Below, in pieces: positions 24,619 to 24,676 of a stretch of 24,676 nt of DNA (position 1 is its first letter; each line of letters opens with the position of its first letter). The translations under genes and the position numbers were made by a program. Origin of the DNA: an uncultured Parabacteroides sp. (GTDB taxonomy: Bacteria > Bacteroidota > Bacteroidia > Bacteroidales > Tannerellaceae); NCBI GenBank assembly GCA_900547435.1, contig URGO01000026.1:1-24676 (forward strand). Reading direction: 5' to 3'. The notes under the pieces were generated by a model, which did not search any database, was not told where the DNA came from, and worked only from the letters and a program-made list of their open reading frames with translations.

Positions 24619-24676
24619 ATGCAACATTACGAAATATTTTTGAAAAAACACAATTTAGGAGTATCAAATTGTAGTT
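24619..24676 (+). CDS. Start of an unidentified gene cut by the window edge
   Basis: The frame is open from ATG 24589 to the last base. From the internal ATG at 24619 the sequence reads MQHYEIFLKKHNLGVSNCS; from 24589 it gains ten residues (MNTHCRVQQQ). The downstream ATG is preferred because the promoter-like motif at 24577-24584 would place the transcript start at about the first ATG. Fewer than 30 codons are visible, so neither the family nor the reality of the gene can be judged. Confidence 0.3.
   Translation, partial: MQHYEIFLKKHNLGVSNCS

Overview
The window reads as a stretch of a Bacteroidales chromosome, most likely from the Tannerellaceae/Parabacteroides side of the order; family level is a guess. 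The reasons are a DUF5916 outer-membrane protein, a DUF6261 protein, promoters of the Bacteroidetes TAnnTTTG type, few Shine-Dalgarno sequences, and a RecA that matches Bacteroidales sequences closely but is not the typical Bacteroides version as I remember it. The exception is the first 1.2 kb, which is an IS66 transposase more like those of gut Firmicutes.

Left end (1-4.9 kb): the 3' part of an IS66-family transposase abuts, within a few bases, the 3' third of an AspT/YidE-type transporter gene. No IS terminus lies between them, so this is either a deletion scar or an assembly join. Next come a small flavodoxin-like protein with four spaced cysteines and an 878-residue DUF5916 protein with an N-terminal CBM9-like domain.

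Core block (5.0-7.6 kb): a radical SAM protein, the peroxiredoxin bcp and recA are packed with 0-1 bp gaps behind one visible promoter-like site. A strong hairpin follows recA.

Glycan block (7.7-13.2 kb): five co-directional genes, three of whose junctions overlap, encode a FemAB/GNAT-like transferase, a polysaccharide-deacetylase-like protein, a WecB-type UDP-GlcNAc 2-epimerase, a GT4 and a GT2 glycosyltransferase. Together they look like a small surface-glycan pathway making and transferring a ManNAc-type sugar. No flippase or polymerase is present.

Middle (13.2-19.8 kb): a minus-strand pair encodes a PgpH-like 7TM-HD phosphodiesterase and a secreted GHL10 glycosidase. Divergent from it are gltX and then waaA (Kdo transferase). 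A degenerate 7-bp repeat with inverted arms fills the gltX-waaA gap, and a perfect hairpin terminator closes waaA.

Right part (19.8-24.7 kb, visibly GC-richer, minus strand): a paaK-ACT operon, a Gfo/Idh/MocA oxidoreductase with a twin-arginine leader and probable GTG start, and a DUF6261 protein. Upstream of the last lies an array of eleven diverged repeats spaced 41 bp (twice 42 bp), several built around a short palindrome. This array is the most unusual structure I found. The far right edge holds two divergent promoter-like motifs and a truncated reading frame.
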